This document shows positions 42,101 through 50,561 of a stretch of 64,000 nt of DNA, piece by piece. A program made the translations under genes and the position numbers. This DNA comes from JBBROH01 sp038229595 (GTDB taxonomy: Bacteria; Chloroflexota; Chloroflexia; QHBQ01): positions 16,792 to 80,791 of the forward strand of contig JBBROH010000002.1 in the NCBI GenBank assembly GCA_038229595.1. The letters run 5' to 3'. The stretch's first letter is position 1. Every line of letters starts with the position of its first letter. The notes under the pieces were generated by a model, which saw only the letters and a program-made list of their open reading frames with translations, made no database searches and had not been told where the DNA came from.

Positions 42101-43779
42101 AGGAGGTTCCGCCCAATACCTCGCTGGCAATTGGCAGTGGCACCATCCTGCTCAACCCCGCAACGGGCGCAGTCACGGCCAACCTCTGCTCTAGTGGCAT
42201 CACCCCCACTGTCCTCTTTGCCCACATCCACCAGGGCGCGGCTGGCACTGCTGGCCCGGTCATCTTCCCGCTCAATGCGGTTAGTGGCACCAACGCCTTC
42301 ACTGGCACCGGCACCATGACCCCGACCCAGATTGCTGCCCTGCAAACTGGCGGGCTGTACTTCAACATCCACAGCAGCAACTACCCTGGCGGCGAGATTC
42401 GCGGCCAGATTGGGGTAGCCTGCGCCACCCCGACGGTGACTGCTACTGGCACCGCCGCTACTGCCACGGCCACGCGCACTGGCACGGTCGTTACCACCAC
42501 CGCCACTGTCACCGCCACGACCACCAGCACTGCCACCGCGACGGTGACGGCCACGCCCTGCTCGATCACCTTCAGCGACGTGCCGACCACCAACATCTTC
42601 TACGGCGACATCCAGTTCCTCGCTTGCCGCAACATCGTTAACGGCGCGAACGGCCTGTTCCGCCCCAACGACAGCACCAAGCGTGGTGAGTTTGCCAAGA
42701 TCGCCGTCCTCGGCTTCAGCCTACCCAGCTTCACCCCGGTTACACGGACCTTCGTGGACGTGCCGAGCAGCAACATCTTCTACGGCTTCATCGAGTCGGC
42801 CAACCGCGCCGGTGCAGTCAACGGCCTCAATGCCGCCCAGTGTGCTGCCCTCGGCACCCCTGGCACCTGCTACGGGCCAAACGTCAACATCACCCGCGTG
42901 CAGGTAGCGTTGATCGTGCAGCGCATCCGCAACTACAACACCTACACCCCCACCAGCCCGACCTTCACCGACGTGCCGGTAGGTGCCTTCGGGGCCAGCG
43001 CAATTGAGACCCTCGCCCACGAGGGGATCATCAGCGGGGCGGCCTGTGTCACGCCGCAGACCGGCCTCTGCTTCCGCTCCAACGACAACATCCGTCGCGG
43101 CGAACTAAGCAAGGTCGTGCGCCGCGCTATCGTGGACGTTCCCCCTGCCCCAGCGCGGGTGCGGGCCATCCACGCCAGCAGCAATGCCCCGGCCAATGTT
43201 GATGTGCTGGTTGATGGTGGGCGGGCTATCGCAGCCCTGCCCTACACCGGCACCAACGTGGCAGTCAGCCCCCGGCTCGCGGTCTTCGCGGGCAACCACC
43301 AGTTCCAGGTAGTGGCGGCTAATACTACAGGCCCGGCAGCGATTTCGGCCACCCTCACCCTCACCAATGGGCAGGCGATCACGATTGTCGCTGCCGACAA
43401 CGTAAGCGGCACCACGATCATCAGCGGTTCGCAGGCGATTGTCTCACAGGACGACCTCAGCGCACTCGCTGCTGGCTCCGCCCGCCTCAAGGCGATCCAC
43501 GCTGCTGCTGGACAGCCTGCGGTAGACATCGCAGTGAACGGCACTGTCACCTACGCCAATGTCTCCTTCGGCAGCCAGGCCGACTACCTGACCGTCCCGG
43601 CTGGCACCTACAACCTGGAGGCGCGCCTGGCGGGTACTACGACGGTGCTGGTCTCCCTCCCCAACTTCGTAATCCAGGCAGGCAAGGTCTACGACTTCGT
43701 AGCGACCGGCAAGCCGAGCGGCCCCTTCCCCCTCTCTGTCATCTACTACGTGGACGATGCGGCTAGCAGCAGCCGCTAA
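39163..43779 (+). CDS. Large secreted nuclease chimera: lamin-tail, EEP nuclease, CHRD, SLH, DUF4397
   Basis: 1538 aa, TTG start with AAAGGG upstream. Domain order: signal peptide (1-34), lamin-tail-like domain (about 50-215), Thr/Pro linker, OB-like domain (about 298-395), endonuclease/exonuclease/phosphatase domain (about 586-900). The latter has NLENL, IAVEEIQD (catalytic Glu), VVLGDINDF and a closing SDHEP histidine. Thr linker, CHRD domain (about 966-1085), three SLH repeats (about 1132-1325) and two DUF4397 units (about 1329-1538) follow. Likely a cell-surface DNase or phosphoesterase for extracellular DNA use (inference). SLH inside the chain rather than at its end is unusual. Confidence 0.88.
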   Translation: MISSNKRRSPMWIGLSLVVVLTITLGSISALAATGSTLTAQQPAKAISQPAVSTSIVISQLYGGGGNTGATYQNDYVELLNISAATINLSTYSLQYASAASAFTTTNVNTLTGSIAPGQYYLIKLNSNAAIGALLPTPDYTGTLALSNNNGKVALVSGATALACGSVANDCFPAGTALPTIIDFAGYGTANNFEGVAAAAAPSNTTADLRAGNGCTDSDRNSIDFSLSQPAPRNSSSPLNPCGTLPTATNTITPGGATNTATATATIGSPTATATATITPTVTSIPTVTSTPPGPATRIHDIQGASHLSPYSGTVVSNIPGIVTAKKTNGFYVQDATADANDATSEAIFIFTSSAPTVLVGDSIVFSGTVKEFRPGGSASDSLTTTEIDNPGRVITMLSSGNPLPTPITIGTGGRVPPTNVIENDAVGDVENGSNTFDPAQDGIDFYESMEGMLVRVNNTVAVGPTNDYGSNSEIPVLTDNGSNATGTRTVRGGIEITATASYVTSTNPTDDYNPERIILNDLVLSASGGGRLPNVNVSATFSGVITGVLDYNFVNFKLQVTSQPVVASNPLTREVTALVSDQASNKLTAATFNLENLNPGDTITKVLGLSNLIVNNLKAPDIIAVEEIQDNNGATNNGVVDASQTYALLINSISSISATVNYTYTQIDPLDGQDGGQPGGNIRQGILYRTDRGLSFNSRPGGGSTISNTVVNGAGGPQLQFSPGRIDPLNVAWTSSRKPLTAEFSYNGQRLFFIVNHFNSKGGDNGVFGRFQPPLRVSEVQRQQQATIVNGFVRQILNLDANARVVVLGDINDFEFSNTVNVLKLGGDSTPELVNLFDLLAQNERYSYEFQGNAQVLDQILVSPSLYANGQPQLDVVHANSEFFDQASDHEPQVARLAIQAVLTPTVTPTGTVSVTPTGTITATGTVTVTPTGTITATATVTGTPTATITATATVTGTPTATATPCSTTNFAATLNGMQEVPPNTSLAIGSGTILLNPATGAVTANLCSSGITPTVLFAHIHQGAAGTAGPVIFPLNAVSGTNAFTGTGTMTPTQIAALQTGGLYFNIHSSNYPGGEIRGQIGVACATPTVTATGTAATATATRTGTVVTTTATVTATTTSTATATVTATPCSITFSDVPTTNIFYGDIQFLACRNIVNGANGLFRPNDSTKRGEFAKIAVLGFSLPSFTPVTRTFVDVPSSNIFYGFIESANRAGAVNGLNAAQCAALGTPGTCYGPNVNITRVQVALIVQRIRNYNTYTPTSPTFTDVPVGAFGASAIETLAHEGIISGAACVTPQTGLCFRSNDNIRRGELSKVVRRAIVDVPPAPARVRAIHASSNAPANVDVLVDGGRAIAALPYTGTNVAVSPRLAVFAGNHQFQVVAANTTGPAAISATLTLTNGQAITIVAADNVSGTTIISGSQAIVSQDDLSALAAGSARLKAIHAAAGQPAVDIAVNGTVTYANVSFGSQADYLTVPAGTYNLEARLAGTTTVLVSLPNFVIQAGKVYDFVATGKPSGPFPLSVIYYVDDAASSSR

Positions 43780-43793
43780 CCAGCGGTTTCAGC

Positions 43794-43829
43794 CAGCGGC
43801 CCTCTCCCCAGCCAGGGAGGGGGCCGCTG
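43794..43829 (+). terminator. Terminator of the surface nuclease gene
   Basis: 15-bp stem CAGCGGCCCTCTCCC / GGGAGGGGGCCGCTG with one G-U pair, 6-nt loop, followed by TTTT, 14 bp after the stop codon. Confidence 0.85.
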
Positions 43830-43889
43830 TTTTGGTCATCGCGTATACTGCACAAGGAGTGCTTTCACAACCAAACCTGGAGGATGTTT

Positions 43890-44843
43890 ATGGATGAGCT
43901 TGTTACCCTGGCCGAGATCGTAGCGGCGCAAGAGCGGCTGCGCGGGGTGATCGTGCGTACCCCCCTCGTTGCTTACCCCTACCCGCTGGCCGACAACAAC
44001 ACCCTTTACCTCAAAGCCGAGTCGTTGCAACGTACTGGCAGCTTTAAGCTACGTGGTGCCTACAACAAGGCGGTCAGCCTCAGTGCGGCCCAACGCCAGC
44101 CTGGGCTGGTCGCTTACTCCTCTGGCAACCACGCCCAGGCTGTTGCCTGTGCCGCCCACCTGCTCGGCTGCCCGGCTACCATCGTGATGCCCAACAATGC
44201 GCCGCAGGTGAAGATCGAAGGGACGCGCAGTTGGGGGGCGGAGATCATCTTTGCGGTGCCAGGCAATGAGGCGCGCCGCCTGATCGCCGAACAGATCGCT
44301 GAGCAGCAAGGCATGGCCCTGGTGCCGCCCTACGAAGATCGCCAGATCATCGCTGGGCAGGGAACAATCGGCATCGAAATACTTGCTGACCTGCCTGATG
44401 TTGAGGCAGTGCTGGTACCGGTTGGCGGTGGTGGTTTGCTCTCTGGGGTGGCAGCGGCGATCAAGTTGAGCAGGCCCCAGGTGGCGGTTTACGGGGTCGA
44501 ACCGAGCAACGCCGCCGACGCATACGACTCGTTCCACAAGGGGGCGGTCGTCAAGTGGGAGAGCAACAACACGGTGGCTGACGGTCTACGAACCGAGCGG
44601 ATCGGCGACCTCAACTTCGCCCACATTCAGCGGTATGTAGATGACATCTTCACCGTCAGCGAGGAGCAGATTGTGGAGACCATGCAGCACCTGACCCGCC
44701 AGGTTCACCTGTTGACCGAGCCGAGTGGGGCGGTGGCAACGGCAGCCCTCCGCAGCGGCAAGACAGGGTTGCGCGGCAAAAGGGTGGCGGCAGTAATCAG
44801 CGGCGGCAACGTCGAGATCGGCTTCTGCTGTGGCCTGCGCTAA
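43890..44843 (+). CDS. Threonine dehydratase-like PLP enzyme
   Basis: 317 aa from ATG 43890; ATG 43884 is directly against the GGAGG, while 43890 has the right spacing. Fold type II PLP enzyme: Schiff-base lysine in TGSFKLRGA, substrate loop SSGNHAQAVA, phosphate-binding GGGG in VPVGGGGLLSGVA, and C-terminal SGGNVE. No C-terminal ACT regulatory domain, so it resembles catabolic threonine/serine dehydratase or serine racemase rather than biosynthetic IlvA. The protein ends directly after the catalytic core. Confidence 0.88.
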   Translation: MDELVTLAEIVAAQERLRGVIVRTPLVAYPYPLADNNTLYLKAESLQRTGSFKLRGAYNKAVSLSAAQRQPGLVAYSSGNHAQAVACAAHLLGCPATIVMPNNAPQVKIEGTRSWGAEIIFAVPGNEARRLIAEQIAEQQGMALVPPYEDRQIIAGQGTIGIEILADLPDVEAVLVPVGGGGLLSGVAAAIKLSRPQVAVYGVEPSNAADAYDSFHKGAVVKWESNNTVADGLRTERIGDLNFAHIQRYVDDIFTVSEEQIVETMQHLTRQVHLLTEPSGAVATAALRSGKTGLRGKRVAAVISGGNVEIGFCCGLR

Positions 44844-44847
44844 TTGC

Positions 44848-44876
44848 TTGACTATCCTGCCACAGGTTGGTACAAT
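44848..44876 (+). promoter_or_regulatory. Promoter of the CDF exporter gene
   Basis: TTGACT (44848-44853), 17-bp spacer, TACAAT (44871-44876). Predicted leader only about 15 nt before GTG 44898. Confidence 0.7.
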
Positions 44877-44897
44877 TGAGGCAGGGAGTATCAATAA

Positions 44898-45887
44898 GTG
44901 GCTAATCAGGTACAGGCAATTGAGACTGGACAGCAACGGGGCGGCCACAGCCACGCCCTTGAAGCAGCCATGCACCGCTGCAACCTGCGTGGGCAGGAGG
45001 TGGATCAGCAGCAAGCCAGCCACCAGCGACAGCGCAAGCTGGTAACCGTGCTGCTGCTCAGTGCCTGCTTCATGGCGGTGGAGGTTGGGGCGGGGCTGCT
45101 CAGCGGCAGCCTCGCGCTGATTGCCGACGCGGGTCATATGCTGACCGACGTGGTGGGGGTGGGCATTGCCCTGTTCGCAGGCTGGCAGGCACGCCGCCCC
45201 GCAGACCAGCAGCACAGCTACGGCCACTATCGTAGCGAAATCCTGGCTGCCCTACTCAACGCTTTGCTCCTGCTAGCGGTTGGCAGCTACATCCTGGTCG
45301 AAGCCTGGCAACGTTGGCAGAACCCCCCGTCGGTCGAAGGTGGTATCGTGCTAGTGGCGGCCAGCGTCGGTCTGCTGTTCAACCTTGTCTCCGTACGTCT
45401 GCTACACAGCCACGCGGGGGACAACCTGAACATGAAGGCGGCCTTCTTCGAGGTGGTCAGTGACGCGGTTAGCTCTGCTGCTGTGCTACTGGCGGGCCTG
45501 ATCCTCGTCTTTACCGGCTGGCGGTATGCCGACCCACTGTTCAGCGCAGCCATCGCCCTCTTTATCCTACCCCGCACGATTGGGCTGCTGCGCGAGGCGG
45601 TCAATGTGCTGCTGGAAGCCACCCCCCGCCACCTGGATACGAGCGCGATCCAGGATGCGATCCTCAGCGTAGCGGGGGTGCGCGCCGTCCATGACCTGCA
45701 TTGCTGGACGCTCACCTCTGGGGTCGAAGCCCTCAGCGCACACGTGCTGGTCGAAGATGCGCTGACCCGCTGCCCACAGGATACACTCTGTACCCTGCAA
45801 GCCCTGCTGCACGACCGCTTTGGTGTAGACCACAGCACGCTGCAACTGGAGGAAGTGGACTTGCAGGCCCAGGAGAGCAGCTTCTAG
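44898..45887 (+). CDS. CDF-family cation exporter (zinc-type, ZitB/CzcD-like)
   Basis: 329 aa from GTG 44898 with AGGGAG upstream. Six membrane helices. Metal site residues on TM2 and TM5: ALIADAGHMLTDVV (HxxxD) and AAFFEVVSDAVSSAAVL (ExxxD in place of HxxxD, notable because Zn CDFs usually have His in TM5). The N-terminus carries GGHSHALEAAMHRC, a short His-rich stretch. The cytoplasmic C-terminal domain contains VHDLHCWTL as in family members. Pumps Zn or related divalent metal out by proton exchange; the His-to-Glu change at TM5 may alter metal preference. Confidence 0.88.
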   Translation: MANQVQAIETGQQRGGHSHALEAAMHRCNLRGQEVDQQQASHQRQRKLVTVLLLSACFMAVEVGAGLLSGSLALIADAGHMLTDVVGVGIALFAGWQARRPADQQHSYGHYRSEILAALLNALLLLAVGSYILVEAWQRWQNPPSVEGGIVLVAASVGLLFNLVSVRLLHSHAGDNLNMKAAFFEVVSDAVSSAAVLLAGLILVFTGWRYADPLFSAAIALFILPRTIGLLREAVNVLLEATPRHLDTSAIQDAILSVAGVRAVHDLHCWTLTSGVEALSAHVLVEDALTRCPQDTLCTLQALLHDRFGVDHSTLQLEEVDLQAQESSF

Positions 45888-45912
45888 AAGCGCGTAGCAA
45901 GAGGCAGAGCAA

Positions 45913-45934
45913 GGGCGCACTGTACAGTGCGCCC
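45913..45934. terminator. Perfect palindromic bidirectional terminator
   Basis: GGGCGCACTGTACAGTGCGCCC-type 22-bp perfect palindrome between the convergent CDF and glmS genes; TCTAATTT follows on the plus strand. Confidence 0.7.
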
Positions 45935-45963
45935 CTCTAATTTGTGCCAACCTCGTGCGGTCT

Positions 45964-47811
45964 CTACTCCACCGTGACGCTCTTGGCGAGGTTGCGGGGC
46001 TGGTCCACGTCGGCCCCACGCCGCACTGCGATGTAGTAGGCCAGCAGTTGCAGCGGCAAGGCGGCCAGCACTGGTACCAGCAGCGGGTCGGTGGCGGGGA
46101 TGTAGATTACATCGTCGGCCTTAGCCCCGATCTCGGTGTCCCCCTCGGTGGCGATAGCGATCACCTGTGCGTCGCGGGCCTTGACCTGCTCAATATTGCT
46201 GACCATCTTATCATACACTTTGTCGTGGGGGGCGATAGCGACAACCGGCACGTGCTGGTCTACCAGGGCGATAGTACCGTGCTTCAGTTCGCCGCCCGCA
46301 AAGCCTTCGGCGTGGATGTAGCTGATCTCCTTCAGCTTGAGCGCACCTTCGAGGGCGGTAGGGTAGTTGATCAGCCGACCGAGGAACAGGAAGTCGCTGG
46401 CGTGGGCGTACTTCTGGGCCAGCTTCTCATAACGGGCGCGGCCAGCCTCGCTCTCGTCCAGCAGGCTGCTAGCCTGGGCGGGTAGGGCGAGGATAGCGTG
46501 GATCAGTTCGCCCGCCCGCTCGTCGCTGAGGGTGCCACGCTCCTGGGCCAGGTACATGGCAAGCAGCAGTTCATCCACCACCATCGTCACGTAGGCTTTG
46601 GTCGAGGCCACCCCGATCTCTGGCCCGGCTTGCAGGTAGATCACCCCATCGGTGTCACGGCTAAGTTGGCTACCCACCACGTTGACGATACTGAGCAGCT
46701 TTGCCCCCTTATGGCGCGCTTCGGCTATCGCTTCGAGGGTATCCACCGTCTCCCCGCTCTGGCTGACCCCGACCACCAGGGTGTGTTCGTCCACAATCGG
46801 GTTGCGGTAGCGAAACTCGTGGGCGTAATCAACTTGCACCGGCAGGTGAGCAAGCTCCTCTACCATGTACTTGCCGACCATCGCGGCATGATAGGCAGTG
46901 CCGCAGGCAACAAAGATCAGCCTGTGGATTGCGGCCACGTCGAGGTTGGCGGCATCGAGCAGTACGCGCCGCTTCTCGGCATCCACCCGACCGCGGATCG
47001 TGTCGGTCAGGGCGCGGGGTTGCTCATAGATTTCCTTCTCCATAAAGTGCTTGTAGCCACTTTTGGCTGCCGCCACCGGATCCCAGGCCACAGTCTGCGG
47101 CTGGCGGGAGAGCGGATCGCCCTGCAAGTTGGTGTAGTCAGCCCCGTGCTGGGTGATCGTCACCACTTCGCCGGGGCTGAGAAAGACGACGCGGCGGGTG
47201 TGTTGCAAGATGGCAGGCATATCGGAGGCAAGGAACATCTCGCCCTCGCCGTAGCCAACCACCACGCCGCCCGCGTTGGCGACCCGTGCGCCGACGATAG
47301 TGCCGGGTTCGCTGCTGCTCATCACTGCAATAGCCGCCGCCCCCACGATGCGGTGTAGGGTAGATCGTACTGCCTCGGTGAGGGTCTGGCCGTCCTTCTG
47401 ATAGCGTTCGATCATGTGCGGCAGCACTTCAGTGTCGGTCTCGGAGAGGAACTGGTAGCCGAGGGCTTGCAACTCGTGCTTGAGGCTGACGTAGTTCTCG
47501 ATAATGCCATTGTGAATCACGACGACCGTCCCGCCCTGGCTGAGGTGAGGGTGGGCGTTGAGGTCGCTTGGCTTGCCATGCGTGGCCCAGCGGGTATGGC
47601 CGATACCATAATGCCCCTGCAATGGCGACTTCTGCAAGACGAGGCCGAGGTTGTGGAGCTTGCCTACGCTGCGGCGTAGCTCGATCTCGTTCTGCGCGTC
47701 CAGCACTGCAATACCCGCCGAGTCGTAGCCGCGATACTCCAACCGCTGCAAGCCTTCATAGATGATCGGCTGAGCTTCTTGTTCGCCAGTGTAAGCAACG
47801 ATTCCACACAT
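45964..47811 (-). CDS. glmS: Glutamine-fructose-6-phosphate aminotransferase (isomerising)
   Basis: 615 aa. N-terminal class II glutaminase with catalytic Cys2 (MCGIVAYTG) and LQRLEYRGYDSAGIAV. Two SIS domains follow, including ACGTAYHAAMVGK and VSQSGETVDT, and the C-terminal tail PRNLAKSVTVE is typical. It makes glucosamine 6-phosphate, the first committed step of UDP-GlcNAc and peptidoglycan synthesis. About 170 bp after cdaR on the same strand; no glmM in the window. No glmS ribozyme recognised in the leader. Confidence 0.97.
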   Translation of the reverse strand: MCGIVAYTGEQEAQPIIYEGLQRLEYRGYDSAGIAVLDAQNEIELRRSVGKLHNLGLVLQKSPLQGHYGIGHTRWATHGKPSDLNAHPHLSQGGTVVVIHNGIIENYVSLKHELQALGYQFLSETDTEVLPHMIERYQKDGQTLTEAVRSTLHRIVGAAAIAVMSSSEPGTIVGARVANAGGVVVGYGEGEMFLASDMPAILQHTRRVVFLSPGEVVTITQHGADYTNLQGDPLSRQPQTVAWDPVAAAKSGYKHFMEKEIYEQPRALTDTIRGRVDAEKRRVLLDAANLDVAAIHRLIFVACGTAYHAAMVGKYMVEELAHLPVQVDYAHEFRYRNPIVDEHTLVVGVSQSGETVDTLEAIAEARHKGAKLLSIVNVVGSQLSRDTDGVIYLQAGPEIGVASTKAYVTMVVDELLLAMYLAQERGTLSDERAGELIHAILALPAQASSLLDESEAGRARYEKLAQKYAHASDFLFLGRLINYPTALEGALKLKEISYIHAEGFAGGELKHGTIALVDQHVPVVAIAPHDKVYDKMVSNIEQVKARDAQVIAIATEGDTEIGAKADDVIYIPATDPLLVPVLAALPLQLLAYYIAVRRGADVDQPRNLAKSVTVE

Positions 47812-47984
47812 CTTCTTCTGTTCCTGCTTTCTAAGTAGCTATCCCGCTCCTTGCCAGGCAAGGTCAGGGGTCTGTGATCAAAACACCGATGCACAGGCAA
47901 AGGTAACTGTCCTAGTTTACCAAACACGCAGGCTGGCTGACGAATCTGCTGGCCGCGCACTGCCGCTAGCCGCAACATCTCTGC

Positions 47985-49535
47985 TCAAGGCACAAGCGGG
48001 GTGGCGGTAGCACTGGCAGGCGGCACGCTGAAGGGGCGCAGCGGCAAGGTAGCGGAGGGGCTGGGGGCTGGTTCGCTGGTGGCATTGGGGGTGGGCGCAC
48101 TAGGACTAAGCACGGGGCTGGCGGATGGTGCGGGCGATGTATTTGACAGGGGGCTGCTGCCAAAGGGAGGGCTGCTGGCAGAGGGTGAGGGGGGGCTGCT
48201 GGCAGAGGGTGAGGGTAGACCGAGGGTGACGCTGGGGCTGGGTCGGACAGTAGGGCTGGGCAGGAGGCTAAGCGTCACCTGTACCTGCTCTGGGCTGGCT
48301 GCCTGCAAGTTGATACCTGGGGGCAGCAGGATCGTCGGCCTGACCTGGTGGATGCCCCCGCCCAGGCCGCTGAGGTCTAGCGTCGCCCGCACCGTCGAGG
48401 GGTCAAGGGCTTGCAAGGAGCGCAGGCTACCCTGCAACTTGAGGTTGATCTGGCGGGTATCTACTTGCACGCTGTAACCAGCTACCAGGTTGGTGACGGT
48501 GGGGATCACTGGCAAGTCCTGGCTAGACTGCACCGCCCGAATCGTCACCCCCACCTGCACGCTGTTCTCCATGTTCAGCAGGCTGACCCCAGTGGTCAGC
48601 ACCAGGCGTTGCTGGGTGATAATGCTGCTCTCGCGGCCCGTGATATCGAGCGGCTCTGTTTCGAGGAAGTTGATCTTGCTCATCACCAGCGGGTCGCCGA
48701 GGATGGTAGCAGTGTTCGGCTCAATTCGTATCTCATCCACCTGGTAGCCGCTGGCTGGTTCGCCGAGGACAACCGACTTGAGCGGCACCGTCTTGTAGTT
48801 GATGCCCAGGCTGATCGTGGCGGTGATGGCGACCGCCTCCGGCTGGAAGCTGACCCCGCTGACCGTGCGCCCCTGGCTGTCGAGGGCGGTCGGCTGCACG
48901 CGCCCCTGCACCGTCGCACTCTTGCCGTTTACGTCCACCACCACTTCGGCGGTCGCTACCTGGGCCACCACTTCGGCGGGGCCAGAGACAGCCACCGTAT
49001 TAGTCTCCACCTGAAGCGGCTGGATGTTGTAGCCGATCTGGGCTGTCCCCTCGGTGCGCGCAGTCAGCGATATCACCTTGTTGGCCTGCAATGTCGCCTG
49101 CACCTGCACGTTGAGCGGGTCTACGTTCTGCACAGTCACACCGGGGGGGGTTTCGACGTTGATTTTTAGGATGTGGGTGCCAGCCCCCAGCCCGGCCATG
49201 TCCACGATGGGGTGGATGTCGGAGCCGGTGATCTTACTCAGCACCGACTGCGGCGCACTCACGCGGATCGTTGCGTTGCTAGAACTGGAGTTGACCTTCA
49301 GGTTGGGCGCAACATTGCGTAGTTGGATGGTGATGTTGGGGTAGGGGGTAGTGGTCTCTGGGTTCTCCTGGCTGGTGACGTAGACCCAGAGGGTTGCGCC
49401 CAGTAGCACGGCGAAGACAGCCCGCAGCAGCAGACCGAGCAGGGCAGCCCGTGGCTGGTCCGCCCCCTCGTCAAAGAGCCAGCCAGTCTTGTCGCTGCTA
49501 CTGCGCTTGAGCAGGCGGCGGGGGTTGAGGTTCAT
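47985..49535 (-). CDS. cdaR: YbbR-domain protein CdaR (c-di-AMP cyclase regulator)
   Basis: 516 aa. One N-terminal membrane helix (LLLRAVFAVLLGATLWVYVT) precedes an extracytoplasmic region with four YbbR-type repeats (about 60-420). The Ser/Pro-rich tail (about 425-516) is of the kind seen in cell-wall-spanning segments. ATG 49535 overlaps the cdaA stop (ATGA), so the pair is translationally coupled. In Firmicutes CdaR binds and modulates CdaA, and the same is expected here. The long Ser/Pro tail is an addition to the family. Confidence 0.92.
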   Translation of the reverse strand: MNLNPRRLLKRSSSDKTGWLFDEGADQPRAALLGLLLRAVFAVLLGATLWVYVTSQENPETTTPYPNITIQLRNVAPNLKVNSSSSNATIRVSAPQSVLSKITGSDIHPIVDMAGLGAGTHILKINVETPPGVTVQNVDPLNVQVQATLQANKVISLTARTEGTAQIGYNIQPLQVETNTVAVSGPAEVVAQVATAEVVVDVNGKSATVQGRVQPTALDSQGRTVSGVSFQPEAVAITATISLGINYKTVPLKSVVLGEPASGYQVDEIRIEPNTATILGDPLVMSKINFLETEPLDITGRESSIITQQRLVLTTGVSLLNMENSVQVGVTIRAVQSSQDLPVIPTVTNLVAGYSVQVDTRQINLKLQGSLRSLQALDPSTVRATLDLSGLGGGIHQVRPTILLPPGINLQAASPEQVQVTLSLLPSPTVRPSPSVTLGLPSPSASSPPSPSASSPPFGSSPLSNTSPAPSASPVLSPSAPTPNATSEPAPSPSATLPLRPFSVPPASATATPLVP

Positions 49536-50479
49536 GGCCGCGCCCTGCTGCTGGCTTCGCTTTGGCCCTTCGCCGCTGCGTCGGCCAAGCGAGGCGGCAG
49601 GGCTGGGCTGTCGGCCTTACCGAGGTCGCGAACATCTAGGGGGAGGGTGCTGAGGCGGCGTTCGTCGGCAGCTTGTCGCTTACCCCGCTTGCTGCGTAGG
49701 CGGAACAGACCGCGCAACATCCCTGCCAGTTGCTCATCATCAAGATTGCTGATCAGCTTACCGTTGTTGACCGCGAGCGAGATCGTCCCTGTTTCCTCGG
49801 AGACAACCACTACCACAGCGTCGGAGTGTTCGGTGATCCCGATGGCGGCCCGGTGGCGGGTGCCGCGCTTGATGCTGCCGAAGGTGTTTTCGGTCAGCGG
49901 CAGCACCACCCCAGCGGCGACCACCCGCCCGCCCCGCACGATCACCGCGCCGTCATGCAGGGGTGAGTTGGGGAAGAACAGATTGGCAAGCAACTGGCGC
50001 GAAACGCGAGCATCAATCAGCGTCCCCTTGTTGGCATACTCTTGCAAGCCAGTGCGCCGCTCCATGACGATCAAGGCACCGATGTGGCGGCGGCTGAGTT
50101 CGCTGGCGGTGGCGACCACCTCATCTATGCTGGCGAGGATGGTGGGCGAGTGAGCGAACTGGTTGCTGCGGCTGAAGAAGTCGGAGCCACGCCCCAGCGT
50201 CTCCAACGCCCGCCGCAACTCTGGCTGGAAGATGACTGGCAGGGCGACCAGCATGGCGGGGATCGAGTTGCGGATTAGCCAGCTAAGGGCAGTCAGCTTC
50301 AGCACCGAGCCGAGGATCACCGCAGCAAAGAGCAGCACGCCGATGCCGCGCACGAGTTGCACCGCCCGCGTACCCTGGATGGCGGTCAGTAGCCAAAAGA
50401 AGACCAGACTAACCAGCAAGATGTCCAGCAGGGTTTCGAGGTTGATGCGTGATAGTACCCAGCCAAACTGCGTATCCAA
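49532..50479 (-). CDS. cdaA: Diadenylate cyclase CdaA
   Basis: 315 aa from TTG 50479 (GGAAGGC upstream). Three N-terminal membrane helices (ILLVSLVFFWLLTAI, GIGVLLFAAVILG, SIPAMLVALPVIF) are followed by a DAC domain (about 115-250). The motifs DGAVIVRGG and KRGTRHRAAIG are the DGA and RHR signatures of diadenylate cyclases. It makes c-di-AMP from two ATP, signalling turgor and cell-wall state. Encoded with cdaR and glmS as in Firmicutes. Confidence 0.95.
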   Translation of the reverse strand: MDTQFGWVLSRINLETLLDILLVSLVFFWLLTAIQGTRAVQLVRGIGVLLFAAVILGSVLKLTALSWLIRNSIPAMLVALPVIFQPELRRALETLGRGSDFFSRSNQFAHSPTILASIDEVVATASELSRRHIGALIVMERRTGLQEYANKGTLIDARVSRQLLANLFFPNSPLHDGAVIVRGGRVVAAGVVLPLTENTFGSIKRGTRHRAAIGITEHSDAVVVVVSEETGTISLAVNNGKLISNLDDEQLAGMLRGLFRLRSKRGKRQAADERRLSTLPLDVRDLGKADSPALPPRLADAAAKGQSEASSRARP

Positions 50480-50561
50480 CAGCGTTGCCTTCCAGGTGAC
50501 GGGGTGAGCAGGGAATGATAGTGATGAGCGAGATTAAGTGAGCAAGAGCGCAAGTACGCCC

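Noticed and set aside
47812..47984. glmS ribozyme or second promoter upstream of glmS
   Set aside because: No recognisable ribozyme core; only a weak TAAACT-like -10 without a matching -35.
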